Below, in pieces: positions 1 to 7,362 of a stretch of DNA of 13,973 nt. This DNA comes from an uncultured Chloroflexota bacterium (lineage in GTDB: Bacteria; Chloroflexota; Anaerolineae; Aggregatilineales; Phototrophicaceae). Both the position numbers and the translations under genes were made by a program. The number at the start of each line of letters is the position of its first letter. Within the stretch, counting starts at the first letter, position 1. Under the pieces are notes generated by a model. That model had not been told where the DNA came from, did no database searches, and saw nothing but the letters and a program-made list of their open reading frames with translations. The DNA is taken from assembly GCA_937864975.1 (NCBI GenBank), contig CALMDI010000771.1:1-13973 (forward strand), given 5' to 3'.

Positions 1-341
1 CGCGCCTTGCTGACATTGGTGACGTACTGCCGGTTGCCGATGCCGTAGTGGTCGTTGTCGCGGGCGATGACGTTCTGTTTGCCGATCTTCTCGGCCCACC
101 ATCGCAGCTCTGCCATCCGGTTCTTGATCGTGCCCACGGCGAGGCCCTCCGCCTGCCAGCGCTCGACCAGGCTTTCGACGTGCTTGGGCTTGAGGCTTGC
201 TGCAGCCAGATGTCGATAGCCCATCTCGTGAAGCTGGCTCGCCACCAGGTCCAGCACGCGCTCGCGATCGCGCTGGGTCGCGAAGCTGCCGTCGCGGTTG
301 CGCCGGCACAGCTGCTTCAGTTCGTAGTTCAGGTTGCGCAT
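1..341 (-). CDS. Integrase-domain protein (tyrosine-recombinase-like), N-terminal part, cut by window edge
   Basis: The frame reads from ATG at 341-339 and is still open at base 1, giving 113 codons. The protein starts MRNLNYELKQLCRRNRDG and contains KPKHVESLVERW, GTIKNRMAELRWWAEKIGK and a closing ARDNDHYGIGNRQYV. I recognise this as the SAM-like, core-DNA-binding N-terminal half of the 'integrase domain-containing protein' family found on proteobacterial genomic islands and plasmids. The catalytic domain with the R...HxxR...Y residues should lie beyond the left edge, so integrase activity cannot be confirmed here. No strong ribosome-binding site precedes the ATG, but upstream codons in this frame give no other ATG and family members begin in the same way. 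It lies on the same strand as the Gabija-like operon, separated by about 940 bases. Its presence suggests a mobile island. Family recognition is from memory and fairly confident; the host phylum is inference. Confidence 0.75.
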   Translation of the reverse strand, partial: MRNLNYELKQLCRRNRDGSFATQRDRERVLDLVASQLHEMGYRHLAAASLKPKHVESLVERWQAEGLAVGTIKNRMAELRWWAEKIGKQNVIARDNDHYGIGNRQYVTNVSKA

Positions 342-763
342 TCGGTTGCTGCTGTCGGGTTCCGTCCTCGTTCCTGTCGGTTGCCCCTGGGGCGAGATGC
401 TTCGTTGTCGCTGGTGTGTCGTCGGTCAGGTCAGTGTTTCTGTCCGTCCCGAACGCCTGGGCGTTGCGGGAACCACGAGGGACACGGGACACCACTCCCG
501 TTTCGTGCCGAGTTACTTCTGGCCGCCGCGGCACGCGGCATTGGCGTCGATGGCGCTTCCTGCGGGAAGGCGATCCATCGGGTGAGCCATTGCCCCAAGG
601 CCCTGGGTGCGCCGGTTGGCGCCATGGCTGACATGTCCCGCGGGGAGCGGGCTGGTGCAGACCGCGTTGCACGGTCCGAGTTTTTGACGCGCCTAGGAGC
701 CCGTCACGTGGGGTCGTCACTTGCGACAGCCCCAGCAAAACGCCCGTGCGGTGGGGCAGCGTG

Positions 764-804
764 CGCGTCGTCACTACTGGCTGGCGCCGCGTAGTGACGA
801 CGCG
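764..804. repeat. Perfect 14-bp inverted repeat with 13-nt spacer
   Basis: The left arm cgcgtcgtcactac (764-777) and right arm gtagtgacgacgcg (791-804) are exact reverse complements, separated by tggctggcgccgc (778-790). No T-run follows on either strand, so it is not a standard intrinsic terminator. It lies in a gene-poor stretch near an integrase-domain gene. A recombinase or regulator binding site, or a structured RNA stem, are possible roles by inference only. Confidence 0.75.
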
Positions 805-1020
805 GTTGGCGCAGGGGTGCTCGGGCAGGGCGCGGGCGTGATTGCAGCAGCTGCGTCTCGGCTGATGCCGCTAAGGTCCCGCATGCTCGATTGGGGCAGG
901 CCAGACGCTTCGTCTTCGAAGCCTGACGCGTATCTCCAGACCTTGCGGCCGCCGGTTTTCAGGAGATGAGGCCGGCGTTTGCGCCCACGGATGCGGGCAG
1001 GGGCGATGCGATGTCGGGCA

Positions 1021-1040
1021 TCAGCCGGGCTGACTCAGCC
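1021..1040. repeat. Overlapping palindromes sharing a central GGCTGA
   Basis: The 20 bases read tcagcc-g-ggctga-c-tcagcc. The centre pairs equally with the left copy (1021-1033 palindrome) and the right copy (1028-1040 palindrome). This gives two mutually exclusive hairpins, or a three-half-site operator-like array with about 7-bp centre spacing. The structure is directly visible; any protein-binding role is inference. Confidence 0.55.
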
Positions 1041-1284
1041 AGCGCAATCGGGAACGATGCTGCGCCAACGCTTTCCGGACCGCAACCTCAATGGTCGACT
1101 GCGGCAGGCACACGTCGGCCAGGCAGTCGCCAACCTCGTCAGCACTGCGGACGGCCGGACAGCCCTCGATTCGTGCAGGCGGCTTACCCACCGCCGCGCG
1201 AGTCTTGCGTTTGAGGCGCCGATCGCGCGGCCGTGGATAAGCCTCCCAGACCTTCGCGCTACGCGATCGTCCTACCTCCGCGCC

Positions 1285-2712
1285 TCATCCTCTTGGGTGC
1301 AGCACGGGTGATTGCGAACAGATCGTCAGGGCATGAGATCCCCGGGTGATGGCGACATAGAGATTCCGCGCATCCAAGGCGCCCGCGTCGAGGACCACCG
1401 CTACTTCTGCTTCTAGCCCCTTCAACAAGAGAGTGCTGCCGACGGCACGCTTCGGCAGTGGTCGCCCAACAAGTCGGTACTGCTCGCGGGTTCGGATGGC
1501 GGCATCGTGGAACGACAACCCGTCAGTGCCACCGCAGAGCTGGAGAGCCTTGATGCAGGCCCTCATGACCGCTGGGCGGTGCGTTCTCACGCCCCCCTCC
1601 CGGCCGATTTCGACCAGCAGATCTATTGCGGCACGATAAGAAGGGGCTCGAACGAATCCAAGGGCGGCCCTCTCGGCGTCCGTAGGCGGATTGCGCGCCG
1701 TGCCCCTGATCAGCGACTGGACGCGCCGCAATAGGTCGGCGGCACCTACGTTGGTCATCATTCCCTGGGCGAACTCTGCAAGGCGCTCCAATGCATCGGG
1801 GGCTGCCAGGTCGAACGTTCGCGCGAAGGAGATCAGGTCTCTAAGGTCCACAGCTTCGACCGTAACGGCGCCTGGTGTCTGGCTGGCGAACTGCCGTTGG
1901 CTGTCGGGTTTCGTGCTATCGCCGATGATCAGAACGCAGCCATCGCCGTTTGGCGGTCGCACGCGCGCCGCGACCAGTCGTCTCTGGTGATCCTCGGTGC
2001 CGTCGAGTTCCACCCACTTCACAGCGGCAGGTGCCATGCGGATGTCAATGGGCTCGCCGCGCAAAAGCTTTCCGCGCACGTCGAGTAACCACCTTCCCAT
2101 CGGCTCAGCGTCGGCGTTGATCCATCGCCATGGCGTATCAAGTTCCCCAACTAGCGGGAAATGTGCGCAAACCTGCTCATGCCATTTCGCAAGATTGTCG
2201 GTCCCGAACCCGAAGATGGCCTGCATCGGGTCGCCGAGCACGCAGGTTGGCAAGGCCTGCGCAGCGTATGCGACGAGGGCGTGCTGACGGATTGAGCAGT
2301 CCTGATACTCATCCACGATGAGGCGCGCATAGCTGGCCGCCAGGACATCGTTCACGTGTCCCGCTTTTAGCAGATTGATCGCTGCGACACGGATATTCGG
2401 ATAGTCCGCACCAGGATTGGTCAACCGTAGGAGGGCGGGGTCATGGGCGCTCCGCGCTGGAAACGTCGAGATCAGCCGCATAGCCCAACCGTCGATGGTA
2501 GTAAGCCGGTAAGCCTTAGGCGGAACTCCGGCGCGGTCGAGGCGCCCCCGCAGGGCTGCGACGCCCGCGTTGGTGTGTGTCAATACGAGGATCGGCTTAG
2601 CACCGGTATGGCGAGTGATGGCCTCAGCGATCAGGTGGGTCTTGCCGCAGCCCGCAGGCGCGGTCACCGTGCCCCGGTCGATTGCCAGGAGATCAATCTC
2701 ATTCGCTGGCAT
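1285..2712 (-). CDS. gajB: UvrD-like SF1 helicase, GajB-type (Gabija anti-phage defence)
   Basis: The protein is 475 aa from ATG 2712-2710, close to the usual GajB length (about 490). An upstream TTG at 2739 in the same frame is less likely; the ATG has a gcaggt stretch just before it. SF1A helicase motifs appear in order: Walker A TAPAGCGKT (residues 17-25), motif Ia VLTHTNAG, motif II VDEYQD (133-138), motif III LGDPMQAIFGF (159-169), motif V around LLLKGLEAEVAVVLD (429-443) and motif VI YVAITRG (452-458). The motif VI arginine and all nucleotide-binding residues are present, so it looks functional. In Gabija, GajB is the nucleotide-hydrolysing partner that assembles with the GajA nuclease. 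Here it follows the GajA-like gene with a 14-nt overlap, supporting coupled translation. The naming as gajB depends on this pairing and on size; an isolated UvrD-like protein would be hard to name so specifically. Confidence 0.82.
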   Translation of the reverse strand: MPANEIDLLAIDRGTVTAPAGCGKTHLIAEAITRHTGAKPILVLTHTNAGVAALRGRLDRAGVPPKAYRLTTIDGWAMRLISTFPARSAHDPALLRLTNPGADYPNIRVAAINLLKAGHVNDVLAASYARLIVDEYQDCSIRQHALVAYAAQALPTCVLGDPMQAIFGFGTDNLAKWHEQVCAHFPLVGELDTPWRWINADAEPMGRWLLDVRGKLLRGEPIDIRMAPAAVKWVELDGTEDHQRRLVAARVRPPNGDGCVLIIGDSTKPDSQRQFASQTPGAVTVEAVDLRDLISFARTFDLAAPDALERLAEFAQGMMTNVGAADLLRRVQSLIRGTARNPPTDAERAALGFVRAPSYRAAIDLLVEIGREGGVRTHRPAVMRACIKALQLCGGTDGLSFHDAAIRTREQYRLVGRPLPKRAVGSTLLLKGLEAEVAVVLDAGALDARNLYVAITRGSHALTICSQSPVLHPRG

Positions 2713-4432
2713 TACCTGCCCACGTGAAGATCGCTTCAAGGAGTGCCCTGAATCCCGCTTCCGTGTTCGCCAGGTCCGGGCCGACGATGTCCCGGGCGAC
2801 TTCCTCCATCCAGGTCACGGACTTGAACCACCCCGCTTTCCTTGTTCTCGCAGCTTTGCCGAGAATCAGACGACTTTCCATCGTGATGCCGTCGATCAGC
2901 TGCTCCACTTGAATAGCGTTCAGATCCTTTGAGTTCTTCGAGGCTGATCTAATGTGATCGTTGATCAATTCATTGCCGTGCAGTTCGACGGCGCGATCGA
3001 TTAGCTTGATAACGGCAGCCTCTGACAAGCTTGAGAACAGCTCATCCTCCAGCGTCCGCCCGTTGCGCCAAGTGAACACGTCGCCGCCGTCTGCCACAAG
3101 CGCCGCTTCTACACCTTCGGTCGGCTTCATGTCGTCGTCCCTGACGACGGCGACGCGATATCCCAAAGCACGAAGAGCCGCGGCACGTTTGAACGGCCTA
3201 TCAGCATCACCACCGCCGCAGTCGACGAGCGCCGTCCCTAGGGCAAAGATGGCGCGGTGGCCGTTGGCTGTTCGATACTGATCAAGGCCCCGCACTAGCC
3301 CGACCTCGCTCGCGCCTTCGCACACGATGACCGAAAGGGCGAGAAAGGCGTCGGGGTAAAGGCGGATCGTGCTTTGGATGTCATCCGCCGCGCCGACGGC
3401 GAGCACGTCGTGCTTGCCGGCTGACGGTCGCGTGACGAACAGCTGACTCCCGGCCAACTCCTGTAGCGCGACAGGCGAGTGAGTCGTCATGAAAACCTGA
3501 AGGGGCGGCGGGGTTTCCTTGGCGCCAAGCGAGCCCAGAAGGCGGATGATTCGGTGCGGCTCCAGCCCATGCTCAAGCTCGTCAATCAAGATGGTCGTGG
3601 ACTGCACCGCGGCCTTTCGTTGAAGGCCCGCAATGAGCAGTCGGGTCGACCCAGTACCCATTCCTCTTAGCGGTATCCCCTCTTCATCGTGCAATGAGAT
3701 GGTCCCACCGCCAAAGGACACGGAGTGAGCATCCAGCATGGCCTTGATGTTCTCGCCAATCGGTATGCCAAGCTCTTTCGCCGTGGTTGCGACGATGCTC
3801 AACGTTTCGTCGAGCTGGCCCTGCACTTCGTCGCCGAAGGCCGCGCGGGCGTCGCGCGCGGCTCTTGCCAGGGCAGCCGATGCGTCGGCACGTTGCTCCG
3901 AAACGCGGTTCAACACCGAACCGCGTCGCCAGCCGAGGTGGTAATCAGCCATCACACCAATGCGCGTGGGCGCAAGTCGAACGCGATCACCCCAGCTGAG
4001 ACTCCGCTCTAGCCCCTGTGCTTCGGCTCGCTCAGAGACCGATGACCATGACGGTTCTAGGTCGCTTGCGACTGTGAGCCTGACCGTTAGCGCAGTTTCG
4101 GCATCCTTCTCCGGCTCGTCTTCGATCCTTCCGGAGAGCGGGTCAAAGCCTCTGACGTACATGCCATAGGCTTCGAGGTTCTTTAGGCCGTCATCGAGTT
4201 CGCCAATTGTCACTGAAATGACGATGGGCGTTGCGACGTCCAACTGATGAAAGTCAGCATCGGTGAACTGCAGGTTCCGGCGTGCGCCGAGGCAGAAGTC
4301 GATGGCGTCGAGTATGGATGACTTTCCGCTGTCGCCGGGACCAATGAGACAGTTGATCCCGGAACTCGGGCACCAGGAGAGTTCCCGAATCCCTCTGAAG
4401 TGCCTGATCTCCACTTTGCGTATTCTCGGCAT
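2699..4432 (-). CDS. gajA: OLD-family ATPase/TOPRIM endonuclease, GajA-type (Gabija anti-phage defence)
   Basis: The protein is 577 aa from ATG 4432-4430, almost exactly the length of characterised GajA (578 aa). A GTG two codons upstream is possible, but the ATG overlaps the preceding TGA as TGATG, favouring coupling. The N-terminal ABC-type ATPase begins with a 'RKVEIRHFRGI' strand, then Walker A GPGDSGKS (residues 31-38), a signature-like GMGTGSTRLL (257-266), Walker B ILIDELEHGLEP (281-292) and H-loop TTHSP (316-320). The C-terminal TOPRIM domain shows VIVCEGASE with the metal-binding Glu at 372, DCGGGD near 404, and VVRDDD near 429-434. Basic residues in GKAARTRKAGWFKS (525-538) match the lysine-containing end of OLD TOPRIM nucleases. 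In Gabija this enzyme nicks DNA and is held in check by nucleotides until phage replication depletes them. All expected motifs are intact. Confidence 0.87.
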   Translation of the reverse strand: MPRIRKVEIRHFRGIRELSWCPSSGINCLIGPGDSGKSSILDAIDFCLGARRNLQFTDADFHQLDVATPIVISVTIGELDDGLKNLEAYGMYVRGFDPLSGRIEDEPEKDAETALTVRLTVASDLEPSWSSVSERAEAQGLERSLSWGDRVRLAPTRIGVMADYHLGWRRGSVLNRVSEQRADASAALARAARDARAAFGDEVQGQLDETLSIVATTAKELGIPIGENIKAMLDAHSVSFGGGTISLHDEEGIPLRGMGTGSTRLLIAGLQRKAAVQSTTILIDELEHGLEPHRIIRLLGSLGAKETPPPLQVFMTTHSPVALQELAGSQLFVTRPSAGKHDVLAVGAADDIQSTIRLYPDAFLALSVIVCEGASEVGLVRGLDQYRTANGHRAIFALGTALVDCGGGDADRPFKRAAALRALGYRVAVVRDDDMKPTEGVEAALVADGGDVFTWRNGRTLEDELFSSLSEAAVIKLIDRAVELHGNELINDHIRSASKNSKDLNAIQVEQLIDGITMESRLILGKAARTRKAGWFKSVTWMEEVARDIVGPDLANTEAGFRALLEAIFTWAGNASE

Positions 4433-5757
4433 CAGCACACCTCGAAATTCCTTGCCGCGATCGTTCTAGAAATCAGCGGCCTCGGAACGCAGTCGGCAAA
4501 CTTGATGGACTCGTGGAAAGCCGCGATCTCGTCTTCTGTCAGCTCAATGCGTTCAGGCAGCGTGCCGGTCAGGGCCGCGACAGGTGCCTGCACGCTCAAC
4601 GCATCGAAGCGAACCTTCGCGGTACCGAGCGACGCCTGGCGAGCCAGTGTGCGGTTCGCTCGCGTGCCGGCGAACGTCCAGGTCTGCGCGGGCGCGCCGT
4701 CGGACCGAGACATCACGAAGTTCGTTCCCGAGGACATCGGTATCTCCTCGGCCAGCGTCTCCAATGCTGTTCGTGCGCGCCAAGACAAAGTGACGGTGGG
4801 CGAGGCGCCGTTCGCGAGCACCGTGCGGATGCCCTGACACACCTCGCGGCCCAGACTGCGTGCACCACCCATCCAGCGCGCTTTGCCTCCGGCGGCGGCC
4901 GGCTCCAGCCACACAATCCGCTTCGACCAGTCGACGTCGGTGACGCGCCAGCTTCTGCCAGCCAGCAAGAGCAGACGTTCATCGCGCTCGCCGGTCAACA
5001 CCGTCGGGTCGATGTAGCCGACTTCGGCGGCGCCGTGTCGGCCGGTCAGCAGTTGAGAGCCGCTGAAGGACGCAAGCAGATCGCGGTAGTGGCCGCGCGC
5101 GTAGCCGCTCTCGGTCTGCGGACCCACCCGCACCACGCCCTCGGCGCGATCGAGGAACTGCTGGACCACGAGGTGCTCGACGAGCACTTCAATGTCCGCG
5201 ATGTGCAGTTCGGGAAACGACCCTTGGAGCAGCTCGACCAACTCCCGCGTCGGGAGCTCGCCTCGCTCGAGGCTTAGAACCAACGCCTGTTGCGCGACGA
5301 TATGCCATGGCTCTGCAGGCGGCACAGCCGCCTCGACCCAAGCCTCAGACCACTTCTGCGTCACGCCAAGGGCAAGGAGGAAGGCGTTGTCGTTCGTCGT
5401 CAGGAAGAGGCAGTTGCGACGGCCACCGGTCCGCCGGCCCGTGCGGCCCATTCGCTGGAGAAACGACGAGACGCTCGATGGCGAGTCGATCTGGACTACG
5501 CGATCGAGGTCACCCACGTCGATGCCAAGCTCCAGCGTCGACGTAGCGACGATGACGCAATCCCGCTCCTCGGAGAACGCCGCCTCGGCCTGCCGTCGTT
5601 CCGACAAGCTGAGCGAGGCATGGCTGACGAAAGTCCGGATCGCATGGGTCCGCAACATGCTGCTCAGTTGCTCAGCGCTGCTGCGGGAGTCGCAGAAGAC
5701 CAGCCGCTTCTCACCGCGGTGCAGCCGCGCGATCACGGTGGCGGCGTTGGGATTGCC
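4432..5757 (-). pseudogene. Lhr-like DNA helicase, 5' part missing at a sequence junction
   Basis: About 438 codons end at TGA 4434-4432. They begin abruptly in the second RecA domain, near NAATVIARLHRGEKR. Helicase motif IV (VFCDSR), motif V (ATSTLELGIDVGDLDRVVQ) and motif VI (LQRMGRTGRR) are intact. They are followed by a winged-helix-like segment (WHIVAQQALVLSLERGELP) and a beta-rich domain with GRSWRVTDVDW and WLEPAAAGGKARW, an order typical of the Lhr-core family of 3'-5' translocases. The whole first RecA domain, with Walker A and DExH box, is missing because the frame runs into plsY coding sequence. The stop overlaps the next ATG as TGATG, so this was the first or an early gene of the Gabija-like operon. 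Known Gabija has two genes, so a coupled Lhr-like helicase is notable. As written the product cannot bind or hydrolyse ATP; a full-length copy may exist if the join is an artefact. Confidence 0.75.
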
Positions 5758-5765
5758 AGGCATGA
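5740..5765. other. Chimeric junction: plsY coding sequence joined in frame to Lhr-like helicase
   Basis: Reading the minus strand, PlsY-type sequence ends around IMPG and helicase-type sequence is clear from NAATVIARL. The switch therefore falls within about 5745-5762. The residues GNPNAA could belong to either family, so a short shared sequence may lie at the join. The frame is kept. No insertion-sequence end, direct repeat or tRNA gene is visible at the break. Confidence 0.65.
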
Positions 5766-6003
5766 TCTGAGTGGCAAGCCAGATGGCGAGGATGCCTTTC
5801 AGCGCGTCGATGAAGAGCACGACCAGTCCCCAGCCCAACCCCATCGCGCGGGCAACGTTGGTGCTGCCCATGTTGCCGCTGCCGACTTCAAAGATGTTGA
5901 TTTTCTTCAGGCGAGCGATCAGATACGCCGTCGGTACGGAACCCAGCAGATAGCTCATCACGACGACGAGTAGAACCTGCACCGTTTCGTTATGGATGCT
6001 CAT
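5758..6003 (-). pseudogene. plsY: Glycerol-3-phosphate acyltransferase PlsY, N-terminal 80 residues only
   Basis: ATG 6003-6001 is preceded by a gaggcaacc ribosome-binding site; a GTG at 6066 in the same frame adds 21 unrelated residues and is not favoured. The protein has a first membrane helix (VLLVVVMSYLLGSVP), the conserved PlsY motif 1 loop GSGNMGSTNVARAMG, then a second helix with LFIDALKG, as in the family. PlsY transfers the acyl group of acyl-phosphate to glycerol-3-phosphate at the inner face of the membrane, the first step of phospholipid synthesis. Normal PlsY is about 190-220 aa with two further motifs; here the identity stops after LATQIMPG and helicase sequence continues in frame. 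PlsY is widely essential, so a real chromosome should hold an intact copy elsewhere or this join is artificial. It is transcribed divergently from the CAP gene. Confidence 0.8.
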
Positions 6004-6081
6004 GGTTGCCTCATGGAGTCGCTCGACCGCGACGATGAACCTATCGACGAGGGTGGAGCCTGTCACTCCGCCGGCGACTGC

Positions 6082-6106
6082 AATGTGAATCGATAGGCTT
6101 CACATT
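6082..6106. promoter_or_regulatory. 8-bp inverted repeat in the plsY/CAP divergent region
   Basis: aatgtgaa (6082-6089) and ttcacatt (6099-6106) are exact reverse complements around a 9-nt spacer, followed by an AT-rich stretch. The site lies about 80 bases upstream of the plsY ATG and 140 upstream of the CAP-protein ATG. It fits an operator for a dimeric regulator controlling one or both divergent genes, though the regulator is unknown. A short RNA hairpin is the alternative. Confidence 0.4.
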
Positions 6107-6246
6107 AGTTTAACATCACCCTGACAAAAGAACACTGAACGCCCGGCGAAAGTGACGAAATCTCAGCATCTGCTCACCCAGACAGAGTGATGGATGAGAA
6201 GAATCATTCATGCAAGCCGCCAGCGCTCCGTGATAAAATACCGGGC

Positions 6247-7362
6247 ATGAGTCGAAAATGGCTGCTTTTGCTGCTGCCGGTTATTGCGCTGTTGTGGGAT
6301 ATTCCGTTACTTTCCGCGCAGGACGAGGTTGGCGACTTGCTTGGTCGCATCAACAGCCTGCGGGCGTCGCAGGGGCTGCCCGGTTACAGTGTCAGCAGCG
6401 CCCTGACCGTTGCCGCGCAGCAGCAGGCGCAGTGGATCGTCGAGACGGGCAGCGTAAGCCACACCCGCCCCGATGGCTCCGGTCCGCGCACGCGCGCCGT
6501 GGGCGCGGGCTACCCTTCCACCGAAGTCAGCGAGAATATTTACGGCGGCACGATGGCGACCGCCGATACCGCGTGGACGTTCTGGGTCAACTCCGCGATT
6601 CATTACAACGGCTTTGTTCACCGCCGCTACCGTGAAATCGGCATCGGCGTCGCGCGCGGGGGCTGGGGCGCGGCATATGTCACCGTGTTCGGCAACCCCG
6701 GCGGCGAGCCGCCATTCGTACCCCAGGCAAATAATGTCGCCGCCAGCAGCGGAGGCGGTGGAGGCGGCAACCCCGCCGCGGCAGCGCCAGCCGCGCCACC
6801 CTCCTTCGTGGTGGGCACGGATGCGCGCGGAAACATCATGCACAGCGTCCAGCCGGGCGACACGCTCGGCGACATCGCCCTGATCTATGGCTATACGTGG
6901 GATGATCTGCCGTACATGATGCTCCTGAATGGGCTGACCGACGTTCAGGATCTGGAAGTGGGAAGCATCTTCCTCGTGCCCCCCAGGGATGGCACGTTCA
7001 CGCCCGTACCGTGGGACGCCGGTCCGACGCAGACGCCCGCCGCGACCGCGCCGCCGACCCTGACGCCGTATCCGACCGCGCGCGGGATGCCGACCGCGAC
7101 GCCCTATGCCGTGGCGACGGCGATGTATCCGCCGGACGCACTGGTGCAGGATGCAAACCCGGTCGCGGTGCCGCTGGTCGTCGCCGTGCCGACACAGGTC
7201 GATCCCACGCCCGGCACGGCGGTACCGCAAATCGCGGGCGTGACGATCACACGCAGCACACCGTCGCCGTGGCTCGGCGTGGCGCTGGTGGTTCAGGTCG
7301 GGATTCTGGTGGGCGCGGGGGTCGAGTTCGTCCGCCGGTCGCGGCGCAGGAAAGACCGCTGA
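6247..7362 (+). CDS. Secreted CAP-domain protein with LysM domain and C-terminal membrane anchor
   Basis: The start is ATG 6247, where MSRKWLLLLLPVIALLW opens a clear signal peptide (residues 1-24); GTG/ATG codons at 6187-6192 would bury it. The protein is 371 aa. A CAP/SCP (cysteine-rich secretory protein-like) domain spans about 28-150, with family residues in VSHTRPDG (His 72), SENIYGG (Glu 97) and SAIHYNG (His 119). A Gly/Ala/Pro linker follows, then one LysM domain at about 199-245 (HSVQPGDTLGDIA), a Pro/Thr-rich stretch with TPYPTA and TATPYA units, a membrane helix (341-361) and the basic tail RRSRRRKDR. The order implies export, glycan binding and anchoring by the C-terminal helix with the tail inside. 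Bacterial CAP domains have varied, often unknown roles, so no enzymatic activity is claimed. A gataaaat box ends about 8 nt before the ATG and no Shine-Dalgarno is seen, so the transcript may be leaderless. Confidence 0.88.
   Translation: MSRKWLLLLLPVIALLWDIPLLSAQDEVGDLLGRINSLRASQGLPGYSVSSALTVAAQQQAQWIVETGSVSHTRPDGSGPRTRAVGAGYPSTEVSENIYGGTMATADTAWTFWVNSAIHYNGFVHRRYREIGIGVARGGWGAAYVTVFGNPGGEPPFVPQANNVAASSGGGGGGNPAAAAPAAPPSFVVGTDARGNIMHSVQPGDTLGDIALIYGYTWDDLPYMMLLNGLTDVQDLEVGSIFLVPPRDGTFTPVPWDAGPTQTPAATAPPTLTPYPTARGMPTATPYAVATAMYPPDALVQDANPVAVPLVVAVPTQVDPTPGTAVPQIAGVTITRSTPSPWLGVALVVQVGILVGAGVEFVRRSRRRKDR

Larger units (their letters stand above)
342..1284. other. Gene-poor stretch between the integrase-domain gene and the Gabija-like operon
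   Basis: I find no convincing gene here. Open frames on both strands give Arg/Ala/Pro-rich translations with no recognisable motif, as expected from GC-rich non-coding DNA. Perfect small inverted repeats are scattered through it: acggga/tcccgt near 484-500, the long 14-bp stem at 764-804, gcttcg/cgaagc at 907-922, and overlapping palindromes at 1021-1040. On the minus strand the frame of the UvrD-like gene stays open for 87 codons after its stop, to a TGA at 1023-1021, but has no ATG. The region may be the leader of the integrase gene, a recombination region or decayed coding sequence; nothing seen separates these options. Confidence 0.55.

Noticed and set aside
48..794. Long plus-strand open frame (248 codons) opposite the integrase-domain gene
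   Set aside because: Its first 290 bases are antisense to the recognised integrase N-terminus, and the translation has no domain pattern; it is a shadow of GC-rich DNA.
966..1311. Two short plus-strand open frames in the gene-poor stretch
   Set aside because: Arg/Ala/Pro-rich translation, no Shine-Dalgarno and no recognisable motif.
4513..5973. Plus-strand open frames opposite the helicase and plsY (e.g. 4513-5277 and 5290-5973)
   Set aside because: They are antisense to clear helicase motifs IV-VI and PlsY motif 1; shadow translations only.
6004..6066. GTG-initiated N-terminal extension of PlsY
   Set aside because: The 21 extra residues have no PlsY similarity, and ATG 6003 has a better ribosome-binding site and the expected family start.
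6307..7230. Long minus-strand open frame (307 codons) opposite the CAP-LysM gene
   Set aside because: Extremely Arg/Gly-rich translation antisense to a protein with clear signal peptide, CAP and LysM domains.
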